From positions 1 to 41,809 of the forward strand of contig CAJPFI010000052.1 in the NCBI GenBank assembly GCA_905339295.1: DNA of 41,809 nucleotides, read 5' to 3'. The DNA is from Burkholderiales bacterium (GTDB lineage: Bacteria; Pseudomonadota; Gammaproteobacteria; Burkholderiales; Casimicrobiaceae). Within the stretch, counting starts at the first letter, position 1, and each line of letters opens with the position of its first letter. Below the pieces are notes generated by a model, which saw only the letters and a list, made by a program, of their open reading frames with translations, had not been told where the DNA came from and ran no database searches. This document shows, one piece after another, positions 14,950 to 23,101 of this stretch. The position numbers and the translations under genes were made by a program.

Positions 14950-16134
14950 ATGCGTGCCACGACCACCTTGATTCTCGGCGGCGGTTTCGGCGGCATCGCC
15001 GCGGCGAACACGTTGCGCCCGCTGCTTCCCGCCGAGCACGCGATCGTCGTCGTCGACGAGTCGCCGCGCTTTCATGTCGGCGCCGGCAAGACGTGGATCA
15101 TGCTCGGCGATCGCACACCCGAGCAGGTCTCGCAGTCGCGGATCGCGCTGCTCGCGCCGGGAGTCCGCTTCGTCGAGGCGAGCGTTCGCAGCATCGCGCT
15201 CGCGGACCGCACCGTGCTCGCGGACAGCGAAACGCTGCGGTGGGATTTCCTCGTGATCGCGCTGGGCGCCGACCTCAACCTCGCGGCGGTGCCCGGGCTC
15301 GCCGAGGCGGCGCACACGTTCTATACGGTCGAAGGGGCGCAGCGCCTGAAGCCGGTGCTGGATCGGTTTTCGGGAGGCGACGTCGCGATCCTGATTCCGA
15401 AGGCGCCGTTCAAGTGCCCGCCCGCGCCGTACGAGGCCGCGCTGCTGCTGCACGCGGCGTTCGAGCGACGCGGACTCGGCGGCAGGACGCGCCTGGCGAT
15501 CCATACGGTCGAAGGCGCGCCGATGGCCACGGCGGGCGCGGAGATGGGCGAGTACATCAAGGGCGAGCTGGCCAGTCGCGCGATCGGGTTCTTCCCGCAA
15601 CGGCGCGCGTCGCGCGTCGACGCGGCGACGAAGCGCGTGGCGTTCGAGGACGGCAGCGAAGCGCGCTACGACCTGCTGATCGCGATTCCGCCGCACGAAG
15701 CGCCCATCGCGGTCCGCGATGCGAAACTCGTCGACCCGTCCGGCTGGATCCCCGTCGACCCGACGACCATGGAGGTGCGGCACCCGGCGCATGCGGGCGA
15801 AATCTATGCGGCCGGCGATGTCACGCTCGTCCCGCTGCCCGGGCGCCACAAGCCGGACGTCGCGCTGTCGCTTCCCAAGGCCGGAGTGTTCGCGGCCGCG
15901 CACGGCCGCGTCGTCGCGCACCAGATCGCCGCGCGGATCCTGGGTCGTGCGCCCGACGAGGCGTTCGACGGGAAGGGGTATTGCTTCCTCGAGACCGGCG
16001 GCGGGCGCGCCGTGAAGGCCGACGGGTCGTTCTTCGAGCTGCCTCATCCGCTCATGCGCAAGCGCACGCCCGATGAAGCGCAGCTCCGCGACAAGGCCGA
16101 ATGGGTGGAGCGACTGCTCCGTCCGCTGCGTTGA
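14950..16134 (+). CDS. FAD-dependent pyridine nucleotide-disulphide oxidoreductase, sulfide:quinone-reductase-like
   Basis: 394 residues behind a strong GGAGGG site. N-terminal Rossmann ILGGGFGGIAAANTLRPLLP, substrate-facing PRFHVGAGKTWIMLGDRTP, a second FAD contact IYAAGDVTLVPLPGRHKPDV, and PFKCPPAPYEAALLL, the block that carries one conserved active-site Cys of sulfide:quinone reductases. The usual second redox Cys is not obvious near the C-terminus, so sulfide oxidation is not assured; an NADH:quinone-type role is possible. The C-terminal amphipathic part would dock on the membrane. Confidence 0.85.
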   Translation: MRATTTLILGGGFGGIAAANTLRPLLPAEHAIVVVDESPRFHVGAGKTWIMLGDRTPEQVSQSRIALLAPGVRFVEASVRSIALADRTVLADSETLRWDFLVIALGADLNLAAVPGLAEAAHTFYTVEGAQRLKPVLDRFSGGDVAILIPKAPFKCPPAPYEAALLLHAAFERRGLGGRTRLAIHTVEGAPMATAGAEMGEYIKGELASRAIGFFPQRRASRVDAATKRVAFEDGSEARYDLLIAIPPHEAPIAVRDAKLVDPSGWIPVDPTTMEVRHPAHAGEIYAAGDVTLVPLPGRHKPDVALSLPKAGVFAAAHGRVVAHQIAARILGRAPDEAFDGKGYCFLETGGGRAVKADGSFFELPHPLMRKRTPDEAQLRDKAEWVERLLRPLR

Positions 16135-16935
16135 GCGCCGCGGATCCGAGTCCGCCCCGGCGAACGGGTTCGCTTGCACGACAGGTGGCGGGATCGGCGC
16201 GTCGCGCAACCGACGTGCCGCCGCGAAGTCCGCGGCTCCTCGCCCTTCGCCCTACAGGGCCGACGCTGCACGGCGCGGACTGCTCGCTCCCGGGGGTGCT
16301 GGCGCACCGCGGACGCCGCCCGATTCGGACCGACGGCCGCAGACTCGCCTACGACGTCCCCTCTTCCGATCGATCGCGGACGTTCGGTCGCGGCGCGTGG
16401 CTGCCGGCCCGCAGGCATGGCCCCTCGAATCCGGCCGGTCGCCCCATTCGTGTCACGGCTCCGCCGTCGTCACCGCGCGAAGGACAGCCGCCGGACAGCA
16501 TCGCGGCCAGGCGGTCGTCGCGGGGACCGGGCGTGGGTCGACGACTTCTCGCCTTGTCGGCGGCGCAAGCCTCGCGCCAGGGATATGATTCGATCTGACC
16601 GAACCCACGGGTAGACGACGGAGATTCAGGCTCTCCGCGCGCGACTCGGATACGCGCCCGACGGTCGGCGCAACGTGACGGGTCGCTCCCGGGTCGTCGT
16701 GCGGAAGCGCGTGACCTGACCGCTCGCCGTGCGACCCGGGTCGGCGGCGATTCGCTTTCGACGTCGAGTCCGCGCCACCGGATGCGTGTGTGGCGACCCG
16801 TCGGCCCGCGGCCCGGTACCGACGGAACCGGGGACTCCGCGGTGCGGAGGGCCCCGCGGGTAGTCGCATCAGCGTGTGAGCTCCGTTCGTCGACGACGAC
16901 GATCGGGGAGCACGACGCAGGACGGAGGCGCCGGC
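16135..16935. other. Long spacer, no gene recognised
   Basis: About 800 bp without a convincing gene. Open frames exist on both strands because of the high GC content, but their translations are Arg/Pro/Ala-rich and low in order. No attC core pair, IS end or relic of a neighbour family was seen. AGGACGGAGGCG just upstream of 16936 can serve as ribosome site of the next gene. Confidence 0.5.
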
Positions 16936-17937
16936 ATGAGCATGAACGTCCGACACGTCGCGGCGATCGCCGGCGGTGCCCTGCTGCTGGCCGCGTCGCC
17001 CGCAGTCCACGCGCAATCCCCGGACAGGACGGCGCGTGTCGGCATCCTGGTCGGCGGCAGCCTCGCGCAGCGCGGCCACCTGGAACAGGCGCTCCTGCAG
17101 GGGCTGCGCGAGCAGGGCTATGTCGAGGGAAGGAACCTCGTCATCGAGCGCCGCTACGCCGACGGCCGCGTCGAGCGGGTGCCGGAGTTCGCGCGCGAGC
17201 TGGCGGCGATGAAGCTCGATGCCGTGATCACCACGTGCACGCCTTCGACTCGCGCGGCGCAGCAGGCGATCGGCTCGACGCCGATCATCATGGCCGCCGT
17301 CGCCGATCCTGTCGGACAGCAACTGATCACGAGCCTCGCCAGGCCCGGCGCCAACACCACCGGACTGTCCAGCCAGGCCGAGGACATCATGCCCAGGATG
17401 CTGGGGCTGTTCGCGGACGTCCTGCCCGCGCAGACCACGGTCGCCGTGCTCGCCGACGCGAGGAGCGACGTGCATCCCCGCATGTGGCGCGCGCTCGGTC
17501 CGGTGGCGCAGCGGCTGAAGCTGAAGCTCGTGAAGATCGACGTCGCGGGCCCCGCCGACGCGCACCTGTCCGCTGCATTCGAGACGGCCGTGCGCGAGAA
17601 TGCCGGCGCGATCTTCGTCCTGCCCGACGAGCCGATGTTCCTTACCCGGCGCGCGAAAATCGTGGCACTTGCGGCCAGGCACCGCCTGCCCGCGTTCTAC
17701 GGGGCGAGGGAATTCGTGGACGATGGCGGGCTGATGAGCTACGGCGAGAGTCTGAGGGTCGCCTACCGAAACGCCGCCTCCTACGTCAGGAAGGTGGCGG
17801 AAGGCGCGGCGCCCGGCGAGCTCCCCGTCGGCCAGCCGACCCGGTTCGAGCTGGTGATCAACATGAAGACCGCCAGGTCGCTCGCCGTCGCCGTCCCGGC
17901 ATCCGTCCTGCTCGGCGCCGACGAGGTGATCGAGTAG
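16936..17937 (+). CDS. ABC transporter substrate-binding protein (PF04392 type), orphan
   Basis: 333 residues. Signal peptide VAAIAGGALLLAASPAVHA with cleavage before QSPD, then RVGILVGGSLAQRGHLEQAL, GLREQGYVEGRNLVIERRYA, FARELAAMKLDAVITTCTPS, TSLARPGANTTGLSSQAEDI, REFVDDGGLMSYGESL and a C-terminal LVINMKTARSLAVAVPASVL. This is the ABC_sub_bind family, periplasmic binding proteins whose ligands are often amino-acid-like. No permease or ATPase gene is nearby, as is frequent for this family in betaproteobacteria. A relic of a relative lies at 11304. Confidence 0.92.
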   Translation: MSMNVRHVAAIAGGALLLAASPAVHAQSPDRTARVGILVGGSLAQRGHLEQALLQGLREQGYVEGRNLVIERRYADGRVERVPEFARELAAMKLDAVITTCTPSTRAAQQAIGSTPIIMAAVADPVGQQLITSLARPGANTTGLSSQAEDIMPRMLGLFADVLPAQTTVAVLADARSDVHPRMWRALGPVAQRLKLKLVKIDVAGPADAHLSAAFETAVRENAGAIFVLPDEPMFLTRRAKIVALAARHRLPAFYGAREFVDDGGLMSYGESLRVAYRNAASYVRKVAEGAAPGELPVGQPTRFELVINMKTARSLAVAVPASVLLGADEVIE

Positions 17938-18690
17938 GCCGGCGACCGTCGTTTCCGGTCGGCGGCGTACGCTCGGTGGAACGCTTCGCGCCAGCATCAC
18001 CGTGCGCGAGGATGCGGGGCCGATCCCGACAAGCGGCGGCCCGGCCCAGCGGCCGGCATGGATCCCCGTGCCGGCGTTGCAGGGGATGCCGCGAGGTTCG
18101 CCGATCCGGCGAAGCGGTACCGGGCGTCGCGATCCGCCGGATCCGGTCCCGCAGTGCTCCGAACCGCGACGAGCCCGGGGAAGTCCGTCGTTCCGCCGGA
18201 TTCGCCGAGGACGACACGGAGCGCAGCAACGCGCCCGACCGACTGGCCGTCCGGATTCGACCGCCTGGCCGCGCATCGCGTGCGCAACCACGGGAAGTCG
18301 CAACCCGCTGAACGAGCTCTCCGGCGGCTGCATCGACAGGATTCTCGGGGTTGCCGGTTCGATGCCCACCGACGAGTGCGAGGCCTTCGTCGCTCCCGGG
18401 GCGGGCAAGCCGAGCCGCGTGCCGGAGAACGCGACCGCCTGCGTGCAGCGCAAGGCGCCCTTCGTCCCCGACAGCCGCACGCGGTGGCGGAACGCCCCGG
18501 ACGACGCGAGGCGCCTGCCCCGGGTGCGGGATCGCCCGATGCGCGCCACGACGACGCACGGCCCGGGCGACATCGTCCGCATGAACCCGAACATCCGGCC
18601 GGAGCGCGCGGATCACGCCCGGCCGCGCGGCGGCGGCCGACCGTCCCCCGCGCGCGGCGCCGCGAGACGTCGAGCGTTCGACGATTCGCG
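17938..18690. other. Long spacer with an oxidase relic
   Basis: Between the substrate-binding protein gene and the convergent MBL gene. The second half holds the BBE-oxidase relic at 18308-18601. No gene or repeat is recognised in 17938-18307. Confidence 0.5.
18308..18601 (+). pseudogene. Decayed C-terminal part of a BBE-type FAD oxidoreductase
   Basis: One open frame reads LNELSGGCIDRILGVAGSMP, TDECEAFVAPGAGKPSRVPE, NATACVQRKAPFVPDSRTRW, RNAPDDARRLPRVRD and HGPGDIVRMNPNIRP. It lines up in order with the intact gene at 5317: SRLNDGAIDTIIEYAGKLPS, PQCEIFVGTLGGQAARAAPD, RDANYVMNVHGRW, DERCVAWARE, YDPTNLFRMNQNIKP. About 45 residues before the BBE motif are missing and no N-terminal domain is found. 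It is a separate, older copy rather than a recent duplicate. Confidence 0.6.
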
Positions 18691-19437
18691 TCAGTGGCGA
18701 GGCGGTGCCGACGCCAGCCGTGCGGCGAGGCTGCGCAGCAGCGTCGCGCCGTCGCCGCGCCAGGCGGGACCGTGCATGCAGGCGAGCGTGGCCGGAGCGG
18801 TGTCGGCGAGGCGATCGAGCAGCCGGCCGGTATCCGGCGAGTGCGAGTAGTAGTCCATCGCGAGCCGCCCCGCCTCGCTCGGCTCGAGGATGTCGTCCTC
18901 GGTGATCGGGGGGTGCGACTCGCCGAATTGCGTGAACAGGTCGCCACAGAGCAGCGTCCGCGTCGCGGTCTCGAAGAGGAACCCGCACTCCCATCCGTGC
19001 GGCAGGTGCGGCGCGTCGATCCACTGCACCGCATGGCGCCCGAGCGCGACGCTCGCCTGATCGGCGAGCGCAACCGGGGGACGGTCGGCCAGGTCGCCGA
19101 TGGACACCATGGCCGCGACCTGGCCGCAGAGCGGCACGGCGCGCGGCGCGGCCGCGAGAAGCTGGTTGAGCGATCCGCACTCGTCCGCCTCGACGTGCGA
19201 GAACGAGATGTAGCGGAGCGTCGACAGCGGGAGGATCCGCTCGACGGCGTCGCGCACCGCCCCGAACAGCATGCGCGGTCCGGTGTGGAACAGCAGCGGC
19301 TCGTCGTCGCGAATCACGTACTGGTTGAAGGTGAAGCCGCCGGGGACGATGCTCGGCGGGACGGGCGTGCTGATCCGGAAGATGCCATCCGCGATCTCGT
19401 CGACGCGGGTGGACGTGGCGTGACCCTGGGTGCTCAT
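18691..19437 (-). CDS. MBL-fold metallo-hydrolase-like protein
   Basis: 248 residues, ATG at 19437 behind AAGGAGACA. VDEIADGIFRISTPVPPSIV, FTFNQYVIRDDEPLLFHTGP, LRYISFSHVEADECGSLNQL and LLCGDLFTQFGESHPP show the metallo-beta-lactamase fold of the flavodiiron/ODP-like type: the usual HxHxDxxG is present as SHVEADECG and the later bridging Asp is in CGDLF. The diiron centre is therefore modified relative to hydrolases and could bind O2 or act as sensor. It overlaps tetR by ATGA and is the second gene of the operon. Confidence 0.87.
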   Translation of the reverse strand: MSTQGHATSTRVDEIADGIFRISTPVPPSIVPGGFTFNQYVIRDDEPLLFHTGPRMLFGAVRDAVERILPLSTLRYISFSHVEADECGSLNQLLAAAPRAVPLCGQVAAMVSIGDLADRPPVALADQASVALGRHAVQWIDAPHLPHGWECGFLFETATRTLLCGDLFTQFGESHPPITEDDILEPSEAGRLAMDYYSHSPDTGRLLDRLADTAPATLACMHGPAWRGDGATLLRSLAARLASAPPRH

Positions 19438-20048
19438 GATTGTCTCCTTCGGCGTTGCGCTCGGGTGAATCGGCGAAGCAGGTCGGCCAGGCAGTCCCCC
19501 GCGATGCGAGCCGCCTCGGCGCTCGGGCGATTCCGCGTGAATTCCTTCCAGGCCGGGTAATCCAGCAGCACGAACGCCGCGTCGACGAACTCGGCTGTCG
19601 GCTCGCGGACCGGAGCGACCGCAGCGGCGACGAGTTCGCGAAGCGCCGCGTTGCCGCGGGCCACGATCGCGCCCAGCTCGGGAACGAGGGCCGACTCGTA
19701 CCAGCCGATGCGCATCCACGGTGCGAGAAATGCGTGCCGCGCGTACACCGCCCGTGCAAGCAATCTGAGGCGGTCCGCGGGAGTGCGCCCCGAGCGGATC
19801 GACTCCGGGCCGAGCGGCGGCGCCCGGCCCAGCACATGCCCGGTGCAGGCTCCGAACAGCGTGTCCGGCCCGGGAAAGTGGTTGTAGACGGTCTGCGGAG
19901 CCACGCGCGCCCGCTTCGCGATCATCGCGTAGGTCGTCCCGAGCGGTCCGTGCTCCGCGTGCAGCGCGACCGTCGCGCGCACGATTCGCTCGCGCGTCTC
20001 CGTTTCGAGCGCCGCTCGCCGTTCCATCGAGTACCCGCGCGTGGCCAT
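19434..20048 (-). CDS. TetR-family transcriptional regulator
   Basis: 204 residues. N-terminal HTH: TRERIVRATVALHAEHGPLG, TTYAMIAKRARVAPQTVYNH, FPGPDTLFGACTGHVL, the canonical TetR DNA-binding domain. The rest is an alpha-helical ligand domain with LLARAVYARHAFLAPWMRIG and a Arg-rich end. The start at 20048 leaves only a short leader behind the promoter at 20074-20101, and a GAGGGTG element can act as ribosome site. The large palindrome over the promoter indicates self-repression and co-control of the downstream MBL gene. Confidence 0.92.
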   Translation of the reverse strand: MATRGYSMERRAALETETRERIVRATVALHAEHGPLGTTYAMIAKRARVAPQTVYNHFPGPDTLFGACTGHVLGRAPPLGPESIRSGRTPADRLRLLARAVYARHAFLAPWMRIGWYESALVPELGAIVARGNAALRELVAAAVAPVREPTAEFVDAAFVLLDYPAWKEFTRNRPSAEAARIAGDCLADLLRRFTRAQRRRRQS

Positions 20049-20059
20049 CGCACACCCTC

Positions 20060-20092
20060 ATTTAGTTGGATGGATTGTACATCCAATTAAAT
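20060..20092. promoter_or_regulatory. Palindromic operator of the tetR-MBL operon
   Basis: Two 13-bp arms, ATTTAGTTGGATG (20060-20072) and CATCCAATTAAAT (20080-20092), are inverted repeats with one mismatch around a 7-bp centre GATTGTA. It is AT-rich against a very GC-rich background and covers the -10 box and spacer of the operon promoter. This is the expected site of the TetR protein encoded immediately downstream. Confidence 0.8.
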
Positions 20093-20101
20093 GCGTGTCA
20101 A
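20074..20101 (-). promoter_or_regulatory. Sigma-70 promoter of the tetR-MBL operon
   Basis: On the minus strand TTGACA (20101-20096) and TACAAT (20079-20074) are separated by 16 nt, close to the ideal vegetative promoter. Transcription would start near 20067, giving a leader of about 20 nt before the tetR start codon. The operator palindrome overlaps the -10 box. Confidence 0.8.
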
Positions 20102-20639
20102 GGGGGCGCCGGCCCGACGTTCGGCGCGGGCGCGCCGTCCCGGCTTGCGCACGGCCTCGCCTTCCTCGCGTCGGCCACCGTCGCGGGCGGGGTTCGCATG
20201 CGCCGAACGCGGCGTCCGGACATGGCATGGCGCTGCGCTCGACCCTGCCGGTCCATGCGGCGCATCGCCTGCGCCTTGCGTCGGCGCGACGCGCCGTTTA
20301 GCCTGACGCGTCGACCGGGCCGACGCACCGGGAGAACCACCGCCCCATGACAAAATCATGTACCGCCGGACCAGCGTTTTGATCGTTTCAGGTCCCTTCG
20401 TCCTCATGCCGGGGGCCATGGAAATCGGCTTCAGTCGCGGCCGCCGCAGACAGGCGGGCGCGGTCGAAGCGGTCACGCCGGCCAATGCCGTCCTGGTTTC
20501 CATGCTCGAGTTCCAGCCATCCATCGATGCCGGACCGGGCAGCGGCGCCCGGTCCGGCAGACCGCCCGGCACGCCGTTGGCGTCGCGACGGTGACTTCGT
20601 CGCAAGGCGTTGCGCGACCCGGGCACTCAGGGGAAATTC
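20093..20639. other. Spacer between tetR promoter and the OB-fold gene
   Basis: Mostly non-coding. A 78-codon open frame at 20358-20594 on the + strand starts MYRRTSVLIVSGPFVLMPGA; it lacks a ribosome site and overlaps equally open minus-strand frames, so it is kept only as a weak candidate. CATGA-CAAAA-TCATG (20346-20360) is a short inverted repeat at its start. GCCTGAC occurs near 20300 without a partner box. Confidence 0.35.
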
Positions 20640-20870
20640 GTGGATACGGCTTTCGGCCTGTATCGCGCGCGCGTGCTGGACGCGACCGATCCCGAGTCCC
20701 GGCTCCGACTGCTGGTCGACGTGCCGGACATCGCCGCGTCGGGCCCCGTCTGGGCATTGCCGTGCGTGCCCCGGGGCGACGTGACGCTGCCTGCGATCGG
20801 GGCGACCGTATGGGTGGCGTACGAGCGAGGCGAGCGCGATCATCCGGTCTGGCTCGGCGCGCTGCCGTAG
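20640..20870 (+). CDS. Orphan phage baseplate gp5/VgrG-type OB-fold protein
   Basis: 76 residues from GTG 20640 behind AGGGGA. FGLYRARVLDATDPESRLRL, LVDVPDIAASGPVWALPCVP, IGATVWVAYERGERDHPVWL and GALP match the gp5 N-terminal OB domain found in phage baseplate protein V and VgrG spikes (R.RV..n.DPe..gRl.v.vP, WA.pc.p, G..VWV.fe.Gd...PvWlG). It lacks the triple-helix spike and lysozyme or gp27-like parts and has no tail genes nearby. It may be a remnant of a contractile tail locus or a free-standing adaptor. Confidence 0.75.
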   Translation: MDTAFGLYRARVLDATDPESRLRLLVDVPDIAASGPVWALPCVPRGDVTLPAIGATVWVAYERGERDHPVWLGALP

Positions 20871-20982
20871 TGCCGCCGTCCCTGTCAGCCGGGCCCGGGA
20901 CGGCGCGCGAAACGACGACCGAAACCGTGTCACGCCGACCCGCCGTCCCGCTCCGCCCGCCGGCATCCACGCCTCTCCCGCC

Positions 20983-21660
20983 ATGAAGGAACTCCTCGCC
21001 AACATCACCTGGCACACGCTTGCCGGGCCGCATTCGAAGTACGCGACCGGCACCGGTGACGCGCGTCGATATGCCCCCGGCTTCCCGCCGATCGTCGGCT
21101 TCGCGGACATCGAGCATCCGAACCTCGATGCGCTCGCGCCCTACTGCGCGCCCGGCGAGCATTTCTACTGCGATGGCTGGTCGGGGCGGGCTCCCGCGGG
21201 CTGGAGCATCGACGACGAGAGCACGATGTTCAAGATGGTGTGGGCGGCGCCGATGCCGTCGGCGGACGAGGCCCCCGAGGCCGTGCCGCTCGCCGGGGAG
21301 CACGCGTCGCAGGCGCTCGCGCTGGCCGCGCTGACGCGCCCGGGACCGTTCGGCCCGAGGAACATCGAGCTCGGCGAGTACTTCGGCTGCTTCGAGGGCG
21401 AGCGGCTGGTGGCCATGGCGGGCGAGCGCATGCACGCAGGAGGGCTGCGGGAGATCAGCGGCGTATGCACGCATCCGGACCACCAGGGCCGGGGGCTCGC
21501 GCGCCGCCTCGTCGCCAAGCTGGTTCGCCGGCAGATGCAGCGCCACGAGACGCCGTTTCTTCACGTCATGCGCGCCAACGCCAACGCCCGCCGGCTCTAC
21601 GAGCGCATGGGGTTTCGCGACCACCAGGAGTCCGTCGTTCGCGTGATCTCGCCGAAGTGA
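20983..21660 (+). CDS. GNAT-family N-acetyltransferase (FR47-like)
   Basis: 225 residues. An N-terminal part of about 100 residues (ITWHTLAGPHSKYATGTGDA, FYCDGWSGRAPAGW) precedes the catalytic GNAT half: LVAMAGERMHAGGLREISGV, CTHPDHQGRGLARRLVAKLV with the acetyl-CoA loop HQGRGLA, and NANARRLYERMGFRDHQESV. This two-part layout is typical of FR47-type acetyltransferases; the acceptor is unknown. It is transcribed in the same direction as the OB-fold gene but 112 nt away, so co-transcription is uncertain. Confidence 0.9.
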   Translation: MKELLANITWHTLAGPHSKYATGTGDARRYAPGFPPIVGFADIEHPNLDALAPYCAPGEHFYCDGWSGRAPAGWSIDDESTMFKMVWAAPMPSADEAPEAVPLAGEHASQALALAALTRPGPFGPRNIELGEYFGCFEGERLVAMAGERMHAGGLREISGVCTHPDHQGRGLARRLVAKLVRRQMQRHETPFLHVMRANANARRLYERMGFRDHQESVVRVISPK

Positions 21661-21794
21661 CGCCGACCGACGCCGCGGGCCCGCCCGCCGATGCGAACGG
21701 ATCGACTCCGGCTTTCGATCCTCGTCGTCGGCGCTGGCGAGGCTCGATTCCGTTTGCGGGTCCCGTTCCCCCGCGCTGAAGAGAGGAGGACGAC

Positions 21795-22610
21795 TTGCCG
21801 GTACGCTCGAAGAGTGCGCTGAGGATCGATTACACCGACGATGGCGCGGGCGAGTCCGTCGTCCTGGTCCACAGCTCGGTCAGCGGCAGCCGCCAGTGGC
21901 GAGCCCTCGTCGACGCGCTGAAGGACAGGTTCCGCGTTCTGGCGCTCAACCTGTTCGGTTACGGCGAGACCACCCGCTGGTCCGGCACGTCGCCGCAGAC
22001 GCTCTACGCGCAGGCCCAGCTCGTCCTGGCGTTGTGCGAGGACGTCGCCGATCCGGTCCACCTCGTCGGCCATTCGTTCGGTGCGACCGTGTCGATGAAG
22101 GCCGCGTCGCTGCTCGGCCGGCGGGTCGGCAAGCTCGTGCTGCTCGAGCCCAATCCGTTCCACCTGCTGAAGCAGCACGGCCGCACGGACGCGTTCCTCG
22201 AATCCCGCGCGCTGCGCGACCACGTGAAGTGCTTCGGCTCCCTCGGCGACTGGACGGCGGTGGCCGAGAGGTTCGCCGACTACTGGATGGGCGACGGGTC
22301 GTGGGCGACGATGCCGGAGAAGCGGCGGCAGGCGTTCATGCAATCGCTGCCGCCGGTCTTCCACGAATGGGACGCCGTGATGGACGAGGAGACGCCGGTC
22401 GGCGAATGGAGCCGCATGCCGGCGCGGACACTGGTCGTGAGCACGGCCGACACCCGGCGCCCCATCCGGGAGATCGTCGCGATCCTCGCGCGTGCGTGTC
22501 CGGGCTGGCGTTTCGAGGAGCTGCCGGAAGGCGGTCACATGGCCCCGCTCACGCGTCCGGACCTCGTGAACCCGATCGTGCGGCGGTTCCTCGAGACAGG
22601 TGCGCCGTGA
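21795..22610 (+). CDS. Alpha/beta hydrolase
   Basis: 271 residues from TTG 21795; the strong GAGAGGAGGA just before it decides this start. VVLVHSSVSGSRQWRALVDA carries the oxyanion region, FRVLALNLFGYGETTRW follows, VHLVGHSFGATVSMKAASLL holds the nucleophile Ser (GHSFG), the acid is probably the Asp of VVSTADTRRP and the base the His of LPEGGHMAPLTRP. This is an epoxide hydrolase/haloperoxidase-like fold; no cap-specific motif shows the substrate. Confidence 0.92.
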   Translation: MPVRSKSALRIDYTDDGAGESVVLVHSSVSGSRQWRALVDALKDRFRVLALNLFGYGETTRWSGTSPQTLYAQAQLVLALCEDVADPVHLVGHSFGATVSMKAASLLGRRVGKLVLLEPNPFHLLKQHGRTDAFLESRALRDHVKCFGSLGDWTAVAERFADYWMGDGSWATMPEKRRQAFMQSLPPVFHEWDAVMDEETPVGEWSRMPARTLVVSTADTRRPIREIVAILARACPGWRFEELPEGGHMAPLTRPDLVNPIVRRFLETGAP

Positions 22611-22713
22611 GCGGCATCGGCACGTCGCCCGCGCCACGCATGCGGCGCACCGAGGCGACGCGGATCGGCATTCGATCCTGCACAATGGCCGCTCTCGCCA
22701 GCCAGGCGCCGAC

Positions 22714-22953
22714 ATGCCCGCCCCGTCGACCCTCGAGTCCGTCCTCACCTGTCCGCACTGCGGCTTCGCGTCGACGGAGACCATGCCTGCCGATGCGTGC
22801 GTCTGCTTCCACGAGTGCGCGCGTTGCCGCACGCTGTTGCGGCCGAAGGCAGGCGACTGCTGCGTGTTCTGCTCGTACGGCTCGGTGAAGTGCCCTCCCG
22901 TCCAGCAGGCGCGCGCCTGCTGCGCCGATCCCGACACTCCGCCCGCATCCTAG
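22714..22953 (+). CDS. Small Cys-rich GDCCVFCSYG protein
   Basis: 79 residues: STLESVLTCPHCGFASTETM, CFHECARCRTLLRPKAGDCC, VFCSYGSVKCPPVQ. Three Cys pairs (CPHC, CARC, CVFC) and further Cys residues suggest a zinc-ribbon-like metal-binding protein. The GDCCVFCSYGxxxCPPxQ block is a recognisable, widespread signature of small proteins often seen near metal-resistance genes; its function is not settled. ATG 22714 is chosen because conserved sequence begins soon after. Confidence 0.8.
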   Translation: MPAPSTLESVLTCPHCGFASTETMPADACVCFHECARCRTLLRPKAGDCCVFCSYGSVKCPPVQQARACCADPDTPPAS

Positions 22954-23101
22954 GGCGTGTCGATGCCATCGGGGCACTCGCGCCCGGGTCGCGCCGGAGG
23001 GCCGGCGAGCCCTCGTCGGCACGACGAGTGGGCGTTGGCAGCCTGACTCAATACAATCGGACTCCTGACTCCCCGGGGCGGTCCATGCCGCCGATCCCGC
23101 C

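Noticed and set aside
16453..18594. 713-codon open frame on the minus strand
   Set aside because: It lies opposite the clear substrate-binding protein gene and spacers; no domain appears and the openness is explained by GC-rich codon structure.
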